Below are positions 7,798 through 16,640 of a stretch of 64,000 nucleotides of DNA, piece by piece; position 1 is the first letter of the stretch; the number at the start of each line of letters is the position of its first letter. The stretch spans positions 1,736,001 to 1,800,000 of the forward strand of contig NZ_AP021874.1 of assembly GCF_009688945.1 (NCBI RefSeq), written 5' to 3'. The DNA comes from Desulfosarcina alkanivorans. GTDB lineage: Bacteria > Desulfobacterota > Desulfobacteria > Desulfobacterales > Desulfosarcinaceae. The notes below the pieces were generated by a model. That model saw only the letters and a program-made list of their open reading frames with translations. It made no database searches and was not told the DNA's origin. Position numbers and translations under genes: made by a program.

Positions 7798-9117
7798 ATG
7801 AATGATGATGTCATTCAGTTGGGCGGTAAAAAACAGAGCACCTTTATGGACAAGGTGAAGGAGATCCTGCCGGAGGGCGGCAACTTGAACCTGTGCCTGA
7901 CCTGTGGTGCCTGTTCGTCAGGGTGCCCGGCGACCGGTCTCGACGGCATGGACCCGCGCAAGTTCCTGCGGATGGCCGCACTGGGTCTGGACGAAGAGAT
8001 CGCCAAATCGGACTGGCCCTGGATGTGCTCCATGTGCCAGCGCTGCATCTACGTCTGTCCCATGCAGATCGACATCCCCCAGCTGGTGTACAACGCCAGG
8101 CAGCTGCGGCCCCGGGAAGAACGCCCCAAAGGCATCCTGGGATCCTGCGACATGGCCCTGCGCAACGGCAGCACCAGCGCCATGGGGACTTCTCCCGAAG
8201 ATTTCCAGTTCGTCGTGGAGGACGTGCTGGAGGAATACCAGGAAGCCCAGCCGGAATTCGCCGAGATGCAGGCGCCCATCGACAAGGAGGGTGCCGAATT
8301 TTTCCTGAACCAGAATTCGCGTGAACCAGTCACCGAACCGGATGAACTGGTTCCGCTGTGGAAGATCCTGCACCTGGCCGGCGTGGACTGGACCTACGGC
8401 AGCCAGGGGTGGGCCGGTGAAAACTACTGCATGTTCCTGGCCGATGACGATGCGTGGAAACACATTACCACCACAACCGCCAATCAGGCGGACAAGCTGG
8501 GGTGCAGGACGTTTCTCAATACCGAGTGAGGGCACGTCACGTTCTCAGTCCGGGCCGGACTGAAAAAATTCGACATCGCTCACAACTTTGAAGTCAAAAG
8601 CATCTATGAATATTACGCCAAATGGATCCGCGAGGGCAAACTGAAGGTCAACTCCGACTGGAACAAAGACCTGAAGATTAAATTCACCGTCCAGGACCCC
8701 TGCCAGATCGTTCGCAAAAGCTACGGCGATCCGGTTGCCGAAGACCTGCGTTACGTGGTCAAATCCGTAGTCGGCGAAGAAAACTTCATCGACATGCAGC
8801 CCAACCGCTCCAACAATTTCTGCTGCGGCGGCGGCGGCGGTTTCCTGCAGTCCGGATTCAAGGAGGAGCGCCTCAAGTACGGGTCGCTCAAGGATGGCCA
8901 GATCCAGGCAACCAAGGCGGATTACTGCATCGCCGCCTGCCACAACTGCCATGCCCAGATCCACGAATTGAGCGAGCACTACGGTGCCAATTACGGCGTG
9001 GTTCACCTGTGGACCCTCATCTGTCTGTCGCTGGGTGTCCTCGGCCCCAACGAACGCGAGTACCTGCAGGACGACCTCAAGGAGGTCAATGTGTTCCATC
9101 CGGAAACGGCCATGTAG
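7798..9117 (+). CDS. Selenocysteine-containing HdrCB/DsrK-like Fe-S oxidoreductase
   Basis: One reading frame of 440 codons is interrupted only by an in-frame TGA at 8527-8529. Before it lie an HdrC-like ferredoxin domain with two 4Fe-4S motifs (CLTCGACSSGCP at about 33-44, CSMCQRCIYVCP at about 81-92) and most of a first CCG-type domain. After it the frame goes straight on with GHVTFSVRAGLKKF and a complete second CCG domain (QDPC, CCGGGGG, CHNC). The TGA falls where relatives have the cysteine of an ECGH motif, so it most likely encodes selenocysteine; a hairpin suited to a bacterial SECIS follows. Such proteins pass electrons to or from disulfide-like centres and quinone or flavin partners in the cytoplasm. 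The start has AAGGAG and AGGAGG upstream. A sequencing error or nonsense mutation is the alternative. Annotation software would split this gene in two. Confidence 0.85.
8530..8563 (+). promoter_or_regulatory. Candidate bacterial SECIS element
   Basis: Fifteen nucleotides after the in-frame TGA a perfect 7-bp stem TCAGTCC/GGACTGA (8545-8551 with 8557-8563) encloses a GGGCC loop. Bacterial SECIS hairpins sit directly downstream of the UGA inside the coding region, with G in the apical loop about 16-37 nt away; here the loop starts 22 nt after the UGA. Confidence 0.65.
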
Positions 9118-9167
9118 CGGTTTTCTGAAACCGCCGACAGGGCGGACACGACTCAACCCATAAATCG

Positions 9168-9207
9168 GGCCGCCCGTGATCCCCTCCCGCTGGGATCACG
9201 GGCGGCC
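9168..9207 (+). terminator. Long perfect hairpin after the Fe-S gene
   Basis: GGCCGCCCGTGATCCC and its exact complement form a 16-bp stem around an 8-nt loop. There is no T run on either side, so it may be a factor-dependent terminator, an mRNA-stabilising end or a protein site. Confidence 0.5.
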
Positions 9208-9293
9208 GGGACCGCGTTGACGGTATACGGCCTGCCGACGACACCCGGACGCCCACCGGCGCCGGTGGCAGGCCGTCTCCCCGGAGCCGTACC

Positions 9294-9659
9294 ATGGACA
9301 CCCGCTTTACTGTAGGAGAACTGGAATCCCGCTGGGAAAAAGCGTTAATATCGACCCGGACGGCGGTGTCCGGCCATCCCCGGGCCTATCGGCAACTCAA
9401 GACCCTTTCCGCCGAAATCCTGGAAACGTCCATCGACATCAATGACTATTTTCCCACCGTGGAGAGAATCATCCATCTTCTGGAAGAACTGGACCCCTGC
9501 GGCAGGGGAAGCATCTTTCAGATTTTCAAAACCCGTATTTCACCGACAAGCATCTGGGACGTGAAGATGCTGCGGATGGAATGCCGGGACCTGTTGGCCC
9601 ACCTTACCGCTTTCGACCAGTGGCGCCGGCGCCAGCACCACCTGCGACGTGTGAAATAG
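9294..9659 (+). CDS. Hypothetical protein, 121 residues
   Basis: A soluble, mostly helical, charged protein with no motif I recognise (ELESRWEKALISTRTAV; FPTVERIIHLLEELDP). It starts 90 nt after a strong hairpin and ends convergently with the transglutaminase-like gene. Codon use is like the neighbours. Shine-Dalgarno support is weak (CCGGAG about 11 nt upstream). Confidence 0.55.
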   Translation: MDTRFTVGELESRWEKALISTRTAVSGHPRAYRQLKTLSAEILETSIDINDYFPTVERIIHLLEELDPCGRGSIFQIFKTRISPTSIWDVKMLRMECRDLLAHLTAFDQWRRRQHHLRRVK

Positions 9660-9726
9660 ACCAACGTGCAGATGCGTGAGAAAGAGAGCCCTCCCATCCG
9701 CTTCCTTTCCTGAAGGCACCTTAATT

Positions 9727-11882
9727 TTAATCCAAAAGCAGGGGCAGCAGCCATCCCGTGATCGCGCCGGGGCTGCGCCGCGGGATATAGGCGCAACACG
9801 TTCTTCCGTCCAGGATGGTCACCGGGGGATCAGGGGAACGATAGGTGGCGCCATTGCAGTTGATCATAAATTCCTGAACGACACCCGAATCGCCTTCGGC
9901 CATGTCCGATATGGAGAGGAACCAGCGGTTTCGCGGGCCGGGCGGAAGATAGGCCCTGGCCGGGCCGAGATTCACCACCCTGACGAGGTCGTCCGCATCG
10001 CCGCCCTCGCGGTCCGAAACCGTTGTGATCCAGTCGGGGCTGGCGGGATCGCCGGCACCCAGCCTGACAACAAGATCGCCGCGCCAGGTGTGCCTCAGGT
10101 CGATATGGGCCGAGCAGTCGTCCGCTCCCAGAATCAGCAGGGTCCGCGTCTGCAGGTCCAGGATCGGCAGCGGCAGGCCCCCGGCACTGAATGTATCGCC
10201 GTTGTAGGTGATGGAAAAGGCGAGGATCGCGCCCTGATCGCCTTCCTCCTGGTCCGCAACCTCCAGAAACCATGGATAGGCGGCACTGGGTGGCAGGAAT
10301 GCTTCGGCGGCACAGACATCGACATCGATGACAAGGTCATCCTGATCTTCTCCTTCACGGTCTTCTCCCATGTTCCCGTAAAATCGGTACGGACGGCATC
10401 GGTGGCATAAAAAACCCTGCAGGCGAATTTGGCGTCATTGCCGGACCGCTGAACCTCTTCGATCTCATATCCGTAGGCCGGATGGTTCCAGACCTGCTCC
10501 CCGCAATCCAGGTCGAGGACGATGGCTTCATCCTGACTGGCAATATACTGGATCAGTGCGGTGATGAACGCGTAGGGATAGATGTCCTGCAAATCATCAC
10601 CGGGGCCGTAATAGCGATCTCCCAGGACATCGTCGGCGTAGGTGGTATTGTGCCATTCGGCCAGAATCCCTTTCTTGTCTGCAACGCCGAAATAGATCCC
10701 TTCCAGCCGGCAGGACGCCGACGGCTCCGCTTCGATGATGGCCGCTGCCGCCCAGCCGTTGCAGTGCCCCCACCAGGTGTTCTTCTGGTCGGTGGTGCGG
10801 TGGTTCGCATATTCCCAGGATGTGGCCCAGGGAGACGGGAACGCGCCGGTTCTGGCCCGGTAATAGTAGTCGTATTTGTCCAGGGGGCCGCCATCATGCC
10901 ACAGGCGTTCGCCGCTGCCGCTGTCGAGCATGGGCCACCAGTAACCGGACCAGGACGGCGTCGACGTGTAGCTTTCCGGCAACAGCTTGGGCGGGGTATC
11001 GCCGGTCGGGTCAGCGGACCAGGGCCTGGCGCTGACGATGGCAGACAGGGGCCACCACCGGTCCTGCCGGGGCGGTCCGAAGGCGTCCAGGTGGTCGATG
11101 GTGTCGGGCACGGCAACGAACGGTGCATCGCCCCCGAACGGGTATACGGCCTGTGACTCCGAAACGGTCGCGGGCAGCAGTTCGGCCACGATACGGCCGT
11201 CGTCCATCGTTACGGTCGAGGGCCATGGAAGCCCCGGAAACCACTTCTGCCTTACGGTGACGCTTCCATCGTTCAGCAGTACATCCTTGTGGTCATCGAG
11301 GGCCACAACCTCCTGGACCACATCCTGCCGGAACCCGTTGGGGCCATTGATGCAGTGTTCATAGACAAAATCTTCTGAATCCGTCTTGCCGAATACCGGC
11401 ATGGACAGGGGAACGCAGCCGCGGGCAACGACCGTTGGCCCCTTGCCGGCCCTCCGGTACCAATGGACATTTCTTTTGCCGTCCCAACCGCGCGGGTACA
11501 CCTCGATACGCCGCACCGTCAGGTCATCGCGTGTGCAGAACAGGCGGTAACAGGCCGTCGTGCGCCCCGCGGAACGACATTCCACCGCCAGTGAAAAAGC
11601 GGGCCGGCCATCGACCAGCAGTTCGCGTTCCACCCTGAAGGCACACAGGCGGGTCAGCCGTCTTTGCCCCGCGGGGTCCATCCCCCCGACGACGAACCGT
11701 TGATGCACCCGGACGTCCCAGCGCAATCCGACGGTCCACCGGGGCGTATCCAGGCGTTCCCGGCCGTCTGCCGGCGGCATGTGCCCCACGAGCACCATAG
11801 CCAGCGCCGCCAGCAGGATAGGCCATCTCCTGCCAAAACCGGAGACACGCCCGATGCCGATGGTTCTGTTTGCATTTTTCAT
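9727..11882 (-). pseudogene. Secreted transglutaminase-elicitor-like protein with C-terminal beta-domains, frameshifted
   Basis: Two overlapping frames make up one gene. The first (from 11882) has a signal peptide (residues about 18-40) and a long domain ending in WWGHCNGWAAAAIIEAEP, with a Cys in the context of the catalytic Cys of transglutaminase-elicitor (GP42/Pep-13) proteins, then DDLQDIYPYAFITALIQY. The second frame, down to 9727, carries two copies of a P-domain-like beta unit (HTWRGDLVVRLGAGDPASPDW; DREGGDADDLV and the parallel DREGEDQDDLV). The switch from one frame to the other is needed at about 10340-10385. Either a real frameshift has inactivated or truncated the protein, or there is a base-calling error. 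Expected role if intact: an exported protein-crosslinking or peptidase-like enzyme. Family assignment is from the motif only. Confidence 0.6.
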
Positions 11883-12345
11883 TTTCTGTTTTTCCTTGGT
11901 GACGGGTTTCGGACGACAAGGGGTCTGGAAAAAAGGATAGAAAAAATTTTATAGTACGGGCTTGATTACAAATGGTTTACCAATGGTAATGTTCCCGGTG
12001 GAATCGCAAAAAAACCGCATTTCCGGCAGAATCGCAGAAAACCCGGAAAAAAGGCTTGCGGCCGGGAAAGCGAGGGGGTTTCTCGTCTGCGGGGGCGCTG
12101 GCGATCGATCATCCTCCTTGCGGCGGAGATTCGGAGAATGGCCCGTCCGGGGAACCGAGGCAAGTCATCACCCCCGCGGTGACAAAGGATGAAGCGTAAC
12201 GCAGACACCGGGCTGTTCACGCATCCGTCAATCTGGATCCACGGTCTGGAACTTGCCCGTCAACTAGCGTATAAGCGTGGAGGTCTCTGACACTTGCGGC
12301 CGCCATGCCGAAAACCGTTGTTCTAAAATACCGGTGGTATCCAAC
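11883..12345. other. Intergenic region between divergent genes
   Basis: A palindrome TTACCAATGGTAA lies at about 11978-11990 and a TATAAA-type -10 for the minus-strand gene at about 11950. No further gene is supported; the frame extending 12217-13923 on the minus strand is antisense to the activator gene. Confidence 0.35.
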
Positions 12346-13728
12346 ATGAAAAAGCCCGCATCCGGACCGATTCCGGAAAATGTCACAGAAATCATACTGG
12401 AGAGCATTTCCGACGGTGTGTTCACCGTCGACCATGAATGGCGCATCATGTCCTTCAACCGGGCTGCGGAGACGATCACGGGTATTCTGCGGGCGGAGGC
12501 CATCGGCCGCCACTGCTGGGAGGTGTTCCGTTCCAACATGTGTGAAGAAGCCTGTGCGCTGAAGCGGACGATGAAAGAGGGCACGTCCCTGACCAACACT
12601 TCGACCTATATCGTCAACAGTAAAAAAAAGCGGATCCCCATTACGGTTTCCACCTCCGTCCTGAAAAGCAAAACCGGAGAGGTGCTCGGCGGCGTCGAGA
12701 CCTTTCGGGACCACAGCCTGGTGGAAGCCCTGCGCAAGCGGCTGGACGGTCGTTTCCAAATTGGCGACATTGTCAGCCGCAGTGATGCCATGCATGAAAT
12801 CCTGGCCATTTTGCCCATGGTCGCGGAAAGCGGCAGCACCGTGCTGCTCGAAGGGGAAACCGGCACGGGAAAGGAACTGCTGGCCAGGGCCATTCACACG
12901 GCCAGTCCGCGAAAGGGAAAGCCGTTTGTGGCCATCAATTGCAGCGCCCTGCCGGACACACTGCTCGAATCCGAACTGTTCGGCTATAAATCCGGTGCGT
13001 TCACCAACGCGGTAAAGGACAAACCCGGTTATTTCGCCGCCACCGAAGGGGGCACCATCCTGCTCGATGAAATCGGGGATACCAGCGCCGCCTTTCAGGT
13101 CAAGCTGCTGCGCGTTCTCGAAGAGCAGGCCTTCGTTCCCCTCGGTGCCGTAAAAAAAGTCCAATCGGACGTGCGGGTAATCGCGGCCACCAACAAAAAC
13201 CTGTCCGACCTGGTCTCCCGGGGAAAATTCCGCCAGGATCTGTTCTACCGGATCAACGTGGTCCGCATGCCCCTGCCGGCTCTCCGGGAGCGCAAGGAAG
13301 ACATTCCCCTGCTGATCGACCACTTCATCGAAAAAATGAACATGCTGCGCGGCAAGGCCATCTCCGGCGTGGATACGGAAGCACTGCAGATTCTCATGTG
13401 CCATGACTACCCCGGCAACATCCGTGAACTGGAAAACATCATCGAACACGCCTTCGTACTGTGCAATGCCGGTCCCATCCAGGCCCGCCACCTGCCCGGC
13501 GGATTTGCCGTCCGGGACCTGCCGGCCAACCAGCAGGACACCCTGACCCACACGCTCGACGCAACCGAATCCATCGCCATCATGAATGCCCTCAAGCGCA
13601 ACGGCTTCAACCGACTGGCGGCGGCGAAGGAACTGGGCATGCACAAAAGCACCCTCTTCCGTAAAATCAAACGGCTGGGCATCATGCTCCCCGAAATCGA
13701 CGGCCGTTCGAAACCCTCGTCCCCCTGA
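12346..13728 (+). CDS. Sigma54-dependent enhancer-binding protein (PAS-AAA+-Fis), ORP-operon regulator type
   Basis: The 460-residue product has an N-terminal PAS domain (about 15-125) with a Cys-containing loop (HCWEVFRSNMCEEAC), an AAA+ domain with Walker A GETGTGKE, the sigma54-contact loop as GAFTNA rather than GAFTGA, Walker B GGTILLDEIGD, and a C-terminal Fis-type helix-turn-helix (NRLAAAKELGMHKSTLFRKIKRLG). It activates sigma54 promoters. A -24/-12 promoter and a palindrome lie just downstream, before the NifX/Mrp genes, so this is the likely local activator, as in the Desulfovibrio orange-protein cluster. The ATG at 12346 is preferred to an upstream GTG at 12277 because homology begins there. 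Confidence 0.9.
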   Translation: MKKPASGPIPENVTEIILESISDGVFTVDHEWRIMSFNRAAETITGILRAEAIGRHCWEVFRSNMCEEACALKRTMKEGTSLTNTSTYIVNSKKKRIPITVSTSVLKSKTGEVLGGVETFRDHSLVEALRKRLDGRFQIGDIVSRSDAMHEILAILPMVAESGSTVLLEGETGTGKELLARAIHTASPRKGKPFVAINCSALPDTLLESELFGYKSGAFTNAVKDKPGYFAATEGGTILLDEIGDTSAAFQVKLLRVLEEQAFVPLGAVKKVQSDVRVIAATNKNLSDLVSRGKFRQDLFYRINVVRMPLPALRERKEDIPLLIDHFIEKMNMLRGKAISGVDTEALQILMCHDYPGNIRELENIIEHAFVLCNAGPIQARHLPGGFAVRDLPANQQDTLTHTLDATESIAIMNALKRNGFNRLAAAKELGMHKSTLFRKIKRLGIMLPEIDGRSKPSSP

Positions 13729-13908
13729 CCCTTTTGCGGAAACGCAGTTTTCTTCAAGTCCGGAAATGCGCAGAAAGGGTGCCGCCGGCCGGGGCTGATT
13801 CATCCGGAGGCCCGCCCGTTCCCTGAAACGCAGGCGCCGGCCCGAAGGCCCCTTCTCCGGTTTGACCGGCCCTACGATTGCAGGGTCGCGGCGCGAGACC
13901 GCCGGACC

Positions 13909-13924
13909 GTTGCACGATTGCAAC
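13909..13924. promoter_or_regulatory. Palindromic upstream activator site
   Basis: GTTGCACGATTGCAAC consists of perfect half-sites GTTGCA and TGCAAC around 4 bp. It lies about 95 bp before the -24/-12 promoter, the usual distance for an enhancer-binding protein. A second half-site (ATTGCA) is at about 13877-13882. Confidence 0.6.
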
Positions 13925-14019
13925 CATACCCCCGGGCCGGCCAGCGCATCATGCCCCGGTTCTTTTTCAACATTCTGAAATTATATTGTTTTCATAAATT
14001 GTCCATCCGATCTCCGCTC

Positions 14020-14035
14020 TGGCATGCGCCTTGCG
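14020..14035 (+). promoter_or_regulatory. Sigma54 (-24/-12) promoter
   Basis: TGGCATGCGCCTTGCG has the invariant GG and GC exactly 10 nt apart and matches TGGCAY-N5-TTGC. It is 60 nt before the first NifX-like gene and follows the activator gene and palindrome. Confidence 0.85.
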
Positions 14036-14095
14036 ATTGTATGGTTGCTAACGGTTAGGGCCGTTCGGGCCGGGGACACTAAATCGGGGGACACG

Positions 14096-14464
14096 ATGAA
14101 AGTTGCCGTCACTGTCTGGGAGGATCGCATTTCACCGGTGTTCGATGCGTCGCGACACCTGTTGATCGCCGAAATTGAGGATGCCCGGATCACACGGCGG
14201 TCATTCGTGCTGTTCAACCCCGAACGGCCGTCCCACCTGGCCAAAACGCTGACAGAGCTGGATGTGCCGGTCCTCATCTGCGGGGCGGTATCCCAGGTGC
14301 CGGCCAATATGATCGTTGCCGGCGGCATCACGATGATTCCCTTCATTACCGGGGAAGTCGATCGCGTTCTCGATGTTTATGCCAAAGGGGGCTCCCTGGC
14401 GCCGGCGTTTGTGATGCCGGGATGCAACGGATGCATCCCCGTGGTCGGCAAACCGGCCCGTTGA
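14096..14464 (+). CDS. NifX/NifB-family (dinitrogenase FeMo-cofactor-like) protein
   Basis: This 122-residue protein has the NifX fold sequence: MKVAVTVWEDRISPVFDASRHLLI, VLICGAVSQVPANMIVAGG and a Cys motif CNGC near the end. Members bind Fe-S or Mo-Cu clusters; in Desulfovibrio such proteins are part of the anaerobe-specific ORP complex. The ATG at 14096 follows CGGGGGACACG and is preferred to the upstream ATG at 14024, which overlaps the sigma54 promoter. It is first in the operon. Confidence 0.85.
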   Translation: MKVAVTVWEDRISPVFDASRHLLIAEIEDARITRRSFVLFNPERPSHLAKTLTELDVPVLICGAVSQVPANMIVAGGITMIPFITGEVDRVLDVYAKGGSLAPAFVMPGCNGCIPVVGKPAR

Positions 14465-14499
14465 CCACCAACATTGTTAAACGATCCAAGGAGATACCA

Positions 14500-14886
14500 T
14501 TGACCCAACTGCTACTCGTCACGCCGGACAAAGCCAACTTCTCGGAGTTGTCGGCTGAAATTGAAAAACAGGGCGCTTCCGTCATCTGGGCGGCTTCCGG
14601 CCGCCAGGCCCTGGACATGCTCGCTGAAACCACCGTCGACCTGGTGTTGACGGATGAAACCCTTGGCGACATGTCCGGACTGGAATTCGTATCGCGGCAG
14701 GTTGCCGTCAACCCCATGACCAATTGTGCGGCGGTCAGTTCGCTCTCCGCCAAGGCGTACCACGAGGCCAGCGAGGGGCTCGGCATACTGATGCAGCTGC
14801 CCCCCGGACCGGGGGCGGACGACGGACAGCGCCTGATGACCCACCTGAACCAGATCCTGGGCCTGACCGCCCGGACGAACAAATAG
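14500..14886 (+). CDS. Receiver-domain-like protein, possibly degenerate
   Basis: The TTG at 14500 follows AAGGAG with ideal spacing and gives 128 residues. The sequence follows a CheY-like receiver (LLLVTPDKANFSELSAEIEK, VDLVLTDETLGDMSGLEF), with an Asp in the phospho-acceptor position (LTD). The usual late Lys-Pro pair is missing; the region reads ILMQLPPGPG, so phosphorylation switching is doubtful. It has no output domain. Lying between NifX-like and Mrp genes, it may tune the ORP-like complex through protein contact. The longer frame starting at 14422 overlaps the previous gene and is less likely. Confidence 0.75.
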   Translation: MTQLLLVTPDKANFSELSAEIEKQGASVIWAASGRQALDMLAETTVDLVLTDETLGDMSGLEFVSRQVAVNPMTNCAAVSSLSAKAYHEASEGLGILMQLPPGPGADDGQRLMTHLNQILGLTARTNK

Positions 14887-14902
14887 CCTCGAGGAGGTTC
14901 CC

Positions 14903-15745
14903 ATGAAAAGTTCACCCAACGGCATCGGCATCAAGGAAAAGATGCCCGGACCCGATCCTGACGAACAGGCCAGGCAATCCCTGACCCGGATCAAGCACAA
15001 GCTCATGATCATGAGCGGAAAAGGCGGCGTGGGCAAATCCAGCGTTTCCGTCAACCTGGCCATTGCCTTATCCCGAAAGGGGTTCAAGGTCGGGTTGATG
15101 GATGTGGACATTCACGGCCCCGACATCCCCCGGATGCTGGGTCTGAGCGGCATGATGGCGGCCAATGCCAACCGGAAGCTGGATCCCATGCGCTATTCCG
15201 ACAACCTGACGGCCGTTTCCATCGAATCGCTCATGGCCGACAAGGATGATGCCGTCATCTGGCGCGGCCCGATGAAACACGGCGCCATCCGCCAGTTCGT
15301 CGGCGAGGTGGAATGGGGCGACCTGGACTACCTGATCATCGACGCCCCGCCGGGAACCGGTGATGAACCCCTGACCGTCGCCCAGTTGATCAAGGACGCC
15401 CGGGCCATCATCGTAACGACACCCCAGGAAGTCGCCCTGGCGGATGTGAGAAAATCGATCAATTTCTGCAAGACCGTCAAGATGGAAATCATCGGCCTGG
15501 TGGAAAACATGAGCAGTTATACCTGCCCCCACTGCGGTCGTTCCGTCGACATCTTCGGAACCGGAGGCGGTGAACGCACCGCAGCGCAATCCGGGCTGAA
15601 ACTGTTGGGGAGAATTCCCTTCGATCCCAATATGGTCAAATGCGGGGATGCGGGCATCTCCTACCAGCAGCAGTACAGTGAGTCCCCGGTTACCCGGGTT
15701 TTTGGAGAAATCGCCACCCAGACCGCCAATGCCGCCCGCGGATGA
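14903..15745 (+). CDS. Mrp/NBP35-family P-loop ATPase
   Basis: The 280-residue protein has a deviant Walker A motif SGKGGVGKSS (about 38-47), the Mrp block DVDIHGPDIPRMLG, a switch region IIDAPPGTGDEP, and a C-terminal CPHCG motif (about 211-215) used to bridge an Fe-S cluster in a dimer. Such ATPases assemble or carry Fe-S clusters in the cytoplasm. In the ORP cluster an Mrp-type ATPase is a core partner of the orange protein. The start follows GAGGAGG. It lies 16 nt after the receiver-like gene, clearly one transcript. Confidence 0.93.
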   Translation: MKSSPNGIGIKEKMPGPDPDEQARQSLTRIKHKLMIMSGKGGVGKSSVSVNLAIALSRKGFKVGLMDVDIHGPDIPRMLGLSGMMAANANRKLDPMRYSDNLTAVSIESLMADKDDAVIWRGPMKHGAIRQFVGEVEWGDLDYLIIDAPPGTGDEPLTVAQLIKDARAIIVTTPQEVALADVRKSINFCKTVKMEIIGLVENMSSYTCPHCGRSVDIFGTGGGERTAAQSGLKLLGRIPFDPNMVKCGDAGISYQQQYSESPVTRVFGEIATQTANAARG

Positions 15746-15838
15746 ACGGGATGAGGGCCCGAACCCTAACCAGTGACCGCACCCAAGAAAGGTTCAACCG
15801 CCTGTCCGGGGCCAAAGCCGGAAAAAGGAGACCACCCA

Positions 15839-16525
15839 ATGAAAGTCGTAATCAGCGCAACCGGCCGGGATCTGACATCCACCGTAGATGAACGGTTTGG
15901 CAGATGCAGGTATTTTCTCATCGTTGAAACGGATGACATGAGCTTCGAGGTCGTCGACAACGATAATGCCGACCTGTCGACCAGCGCCGGCATTCAATCG
16001 GCCAGCTACGTTGCGTCCACGGGCGCCGAAGCGGTCATCACCGGCAACTGCGGGCCAAAAGCCATGCAGGTCTTCGCCGAAACCAACATCCGCATCATCC
16101 TGGGCCAGCAGGGGACGATCAGGGATGTCCTGCAAAAGTTTAAAGACGGCGACCTCACCCCATCGACCCGTGAAAATGTCCCCGAAAAATCCGGGGCCGC
16201 CGGAACCCTGCCGAAACGGGGTTTCAGCCAGCCGGGCATGGGCGGTGGCCGCGGTATGGGTGGCGGAGGCCGGTGCATGGGTGGCAGGGGCATGGGCGGC
16301 GGAGGCGGCCGAGGCATGGGCGGCTGCGGCAGAGGCATGGGAACGGGCGGCGGGGGCGGCATGGGCCGCCAATACCAGCGTCCGGGTGGCACCGGGTCGC
16401 CCGTCTTACCCGGCAAGGCCGAAAACCTGTCCAAGGGAGAGGAATTGGACCAGCTGCAGCGGCAGGCCGACGAATTGAAAAGGCAGATGGACGCCATTCA
16501 GGCGAAAATCAGGGACCTGGCGTGA
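15839..16525 (+). CDS. NifX-family protein with Gly/Met-rich linker and coiled-coil tail
   Basis: Residues 1-115 form a NifX-like domain (MKVVISATGRDLTSTVDERFGRC; VITGNCGPKAMQVF). Then comes a strongly biased Gly/Met/Arg stretch (about 133-178) made of GMGGG-type repeats with two Cys residues, and a C-terminal coiled coil (LDQLQRQADELKRQMDAIQAK). The ATG at 15839 follows AAAAAGGAGACC. The linker recalls metal-rich disordered segments of other Fe-S or Mo-binding NifX relatives; its role is unknown. It is the second NifX paralogue in this operon. Confidence 0.88.
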   Translation: MKVVISATGRDLTSTVDERFGRCRYFLIVETDDMSFEVVDNDNADLSTSAGIQSASYVASTGAEAVITGNCGPKAMQVFAETNIRIILGQQGTIRDVLQKFKDGDLTPSTRENVPEKSGAAGTLPKRGFSQPGMGGGRGMGGGGRCMGGRGMGGGGGRGMGGCGRGMGTGGGGGMGRQYQRPGGTGSPVLPGKAENLSKGEELDQLQRQADELKRQMDAIQAKIRDLA

Positions 16526-16640
16526 CGGCGGGCTCCGGGTTCGGGGTTCGGGGTTCATGGTTTGTTGTCGGCGGCTCACTGTTCACCGAAACGGACTCAT
16601 GGCCGCTGAAAAGCAATCGTAAAGAATCAGGGCAATTGAC

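Noticed and set aside
12217..13923. 568-residue minus-strand ORF
   Set aside because: It is antisense to the sigma54 activator, whose domains are unmistakable; it arises from GC-rich codon structure.
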